A DNA stretch of 53,175 nt, taken from assembly GCF_014397785.1 (NCBI RefSeq), contig NZ_VZQQ01000042.1, positions 1-53,175 of the forward strand, written 5' to 3'. The notes beneath the pieces are model-generated. The model was not told the origin of the DNA. It searched no databases and saw only the letters and a program-made list of their open reading frames with translations. Position numbers and translations under genes: made by a program. This DNA comes from Paraburkholderia podalyriae (GTDB lineage Bacteria > Pseudomonadota > Gammaproteobacteria > Burkholderiales > Burkholderiaceae). Shown here piece by piece: positions 51,601-53,175 of the stretch (its first letter is position 1; each line of letters begins with the position of its first letter).

Positions 51601-52585
51601 TCCCGATCGCACCGCACATTGTGGCATTTCTTCGTCAAACCTTGCTCATGAGAGAGGCGCCAGCCAACACACCTGCGACTCCTATGCTTGCACCTTTCAG
51701 CTCCTGTTCGAGTTCGCCGCCGGGCGACTCAGGATGACGCCGTCGTCGCTAGCGCTGGAGCAGCTCGATGCGAGACTGATCAGCGACTTCCTGGAGTATC
51801 TGGAAGATACGCGCCAGAACTCGCCTGGGACTCGCAATGTCCGGCTGGCTGCAATCAGGTCATTCTTCCACTTCCTTGAGTATCGCGAGCCCGCGATCCT
51901 CGAACAGGCGCGACGAATCCTGGGCATTCCCTACAAGAAAACTGATTCCCGGTTAGTGCCGTATCTGGGCGAGGAAAAGGTTCGGGCCCTGCTCGATGCG
52001 CCCGATCCGTCAACGCGCGAGGGGATCCGGGACCGGGCGATGCTGCATCTGGCCATCTGCGCTGGACTGCGTGTATCGGAACTGACGGGTTTGCAAGCCG
52101 CCGATGTTGTGTTCCCGTCGATGAGCATCCGTGTTCACGGCAAGGGTCGGCGCGAGCGCGCGTTGCCCCTGTGGAAAACGACCGCTAATGCATTGCGTGC
52201 CTGGATGGTGGTACGGGGAACCGTTGCAGTACCGGAATTGTTCGTCAATGCTCGCGGTGAAGCAATGAGTCGCTGGGGTTTCGCGTATATCCTTAAATGC
52301 CACGCTGAGACAGCTCGTCATACGTGTCCCTCGCTATCGAAGAAGCAGGTATCACCACACGTGTTGAGGCACACCTGCGCAATGATAGTACTACGAAGCA
52401 CTCAGGATATTCGGAAAGTGTCCTTATGGCTCGGGCATAGCGATCTGGCGACCACTGAAATCTACACTCGCGCTGATCCAACTGAGAAGCTCGAAGCCCT
52501 CAACGCGATCGTCCCACCGCATCTGCGCAGGGGTTCGTTTCGGCCATCCGATAAGGTAATCGCCATGCTCAGGGCCAAGCTTTAA
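51597..52585 (+). pseudogene. ritC: Third RIT tyrosine recombinase, frameshifted near its start
   Basis: ATG 51597 overlaps the ritB stop (ATGA) and opens MIPIAPHIVAFLRQTLL, but this frame soon turns to non-protein sequence. At about 51645-51655 the expected protein moves to another frame, reading HERGASQHTCDSYACTFQLL and on to 52585, which fits a one-base deletion. The rest is a complete recombinase: Arg in CAGLRVSELTGLQ, Lys in HGKGRRERALPL, HVLRHTCAMIVL, and His and Tyr in WLGHSDLATTEIYTRADP. Without the N-terminus, translation could start only at a later codon such as ATG 51734, losing part of the core-binding domain. Confidence 0.82.
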
Positions 52586-52638
52586 TGGAGAGTCAATGGG
52601 GGTGGGGAGTCCGCTTCGCGCTAGCTCCGGGGCATCCT

Positions 52639-52671
52639 CTCCCCGTTAGACAGAACTTCCCATAAGGCAGG
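52639..52671 (-). repeat. RIT terminal inverted repeat, right
   Basis: Exact inverse of 49281-49313 over 33 bases. It ends in GGCAGG, which directly continues into the transposase sequence. Confidence 0.97.
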
Positions 52672-52846
52672 AGTTGTAGGCAACCTCGATCCGGTCGCAG
52701 CCGGCGCAGCGCAGCACATGCCCCCCCAGTGCCGCACTGCGGCACTGTTCGATGGCCGACATGACCTTCAACTGCCCCAGGCTCAGCGCTACCGTGCGCC
52801 GCCACGCCGGCCCGCAGGCGCGGAAGATATCCGCGACCTCCAGCAC
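52666..52846 (-). pseudogene. IS91-family transposase, N-terminal part (split gene)
   Basis: From GTG 52846 the frame reads LEVADIFRACGPAWRRTVAL, then LGQLKVMSAIEQCRSAALGG and CAGCDRIEVAYNSC, the first half of the IS91-type zinc finger. It then enters the RIT inverted repeat and stops being transposase. The codons up to TGC join in frame to CRNRHCPKC at 49258. The start may lie some codons upstream, since in-frame RPHAEHPV precedes the GTG. Confidence 0.88.
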
Positions 52847-52869
52847 GGGGTGCTCCGCGTGCGGCCGGG

Positions 52870-53175
52870 CTAGCCGGCGGGCAGGCGGTCCAGCGGACTG
52901 ACCACCTTGCGCAGGAGGTCAGTGGCAACCTGGGTATAGAGCGTGGTGGTCTCGATCTGCCTGTGCCCAAGGAGCACCTGGATCACGCGGATATCCTCCT
53001 TCTGTTCCAGCAGGTGCGTGGCAAAGGAATGCCTCAGCGTGTGCATGGATACGCGCTTGTCGATGTTTGCGGTCTCGGCGGCCGCATGGATGGCGCGGGT
53101 CAGTTGCCGCGTGCTGAGCGGGTCGATCGGATCGAGGCCCGGAAAGAGCCACCCGCCATCGAGCATGCAGCCCTG
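52870..53175 (-). CDS. Tyrosine recombinase of the IS91-family element, C-terminal part
   Basis: The frame is open to the right edge, so the N-terminus is missing. The visible 101 residues hold MHTLRHSFATHLLEQKEDIR (HxxR), the His of VLLGHRQIETTTLYTQVATD and the Tyr nucleophile in it, then KVVSPLDRLPAG and a TAG stop. It resembles the XerD-like integrases encoded next to the transposase in several IS91-family elements. It ends 23 bases before the transposase start codon and is distinct from the three RIT recombinases, which point the other way. Confidence 0.88.
   Translation of the reverse strand, partial: QGCMLDGGWLFPGLDPIDPLSTRQLTRAIHAAAETANIDKRVSMHTLRHSFATHLLEQKEDIRVIQVLLGHRQIETTTLYTQVATDLLRKVVSPLDRLPAG

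Larger units (their letters stand above)
49261..52671 (+). mobile_element. Recombinase-in-trio (RIT) element, about 3.4 kb
   Basis: Three tyrosine recombinase genes in the same direction with ATGA overlaps, bounded by perfect 33-base inverted repeats, fit the published RIT architecture. Host sequence on both sides is the same transposase gene, which closes perfectly if the element is removed at GGCAGG (49255-49260 and 52666-52671). Frameshifts in the first and third genes make autonomous movement doubtful. Confidence 0.88.
47927..53175 (-). mobile_element. IS91-family element (partial), interrupted by a RIT element
   Basis: The element carries an HUH transposase gene and, upstream of it, a tyrosine recombinase gene, both on the minus strand; it runs past the right edge. 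Its 3' (ori) end is placed at 47927 because on the minus strand the sequence ends next to GAAC, the tetramer that IS91-type elements use as a target beside the ori end. This boundary is inferred. The transposase gene is split by the RIT element between 49255 and 52671. Confidence 0.7.

Overview
The window is high-GC, densely coded DNA whose housekeeping genes match a Burkholderiaceae (Burkholderia/Paraburkholderia-type, Betaproteobacteria) main chromosome: a kynB-kynU-kynA operon with a divergent Lrp-type regulator, argF, rpsT-murJ, adk-kdsB-Trm112-lpxK, xseA-sodB, and AGGAG/GGAGAC-type ribosome binding sites. The genus assignment is inferred from gene content only.

Region by region. 1-1245: the 5' part of an M23/LytM-like protein gene running off the left edge, then a frameshifted IS5-family transposase remnant. 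1442-13884: a polyol/sugar catabolic island with two arms. The minus-strand arm is D-arabinitol/mannitol-type dehydrogenase, xylulokinase and a SorC-type regulator. The plus-strand arm is an AraC regulator, a ribose-type ABC transporter (binding protein, double ATPase, permease), an erythritol/threitol-type zinc dehydrogenase, a second FGGY kinase and a DCXR-like L-xylulose reductase. Together they would import a polyol, oxidise it to a ketose and phosphorylate it. 13901-18045: tryptophan to anthranilate via kynurenine, plus a flavin reductase. 18526-25457: msrA, cfa, pdxH, tcdA, a CnoX-like thioredoxin, a pirin and an EamA exporter. 25468-35316: amidase amiC, tsaE, queG, ogt, xerD, an acyl-CoA ligase, ybaK, plsY, yajQ and murB. 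35452-47523: argF, a DUF3579 gene, rpsT, murJ, a SirB1-like gene, an HSD10-like dehydrogenase, adk, kdsB, a Trm112-like gene, lpxK, xseA and sodB.

From about 47524 to the right edge the character changes to nested mobile DNA. An IS91-family (HUH, Y2) element with its own tyrosine recombinase appears to end at 47927 against four perfect 17-bp tandem repeats rich in IS91-type target tetramers. Its transposase gene is split inside the N-terminal zinc-finger region by a recombinase-in-trio (RIT) element of about 3.4 kb. That element has perfect 33-bp inverted repeats (49281-49313 and 52639-52671) and an extra 32-bp perfect palindrome at its left junction only. Two of its three recombinase genes (ritA, ritC) are frameshifted, so the element looks defective or carries sequence errors.

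I found no CRISPR array, tRNA or rRNA. The most unusual material is the nested IS91/RIT structure and its flanking repeats. The RIT architecture itself is known, so I do not claim a wholly new system; the asymmetric palindrome and the target-repeat array are the parts I cannot fully explain.
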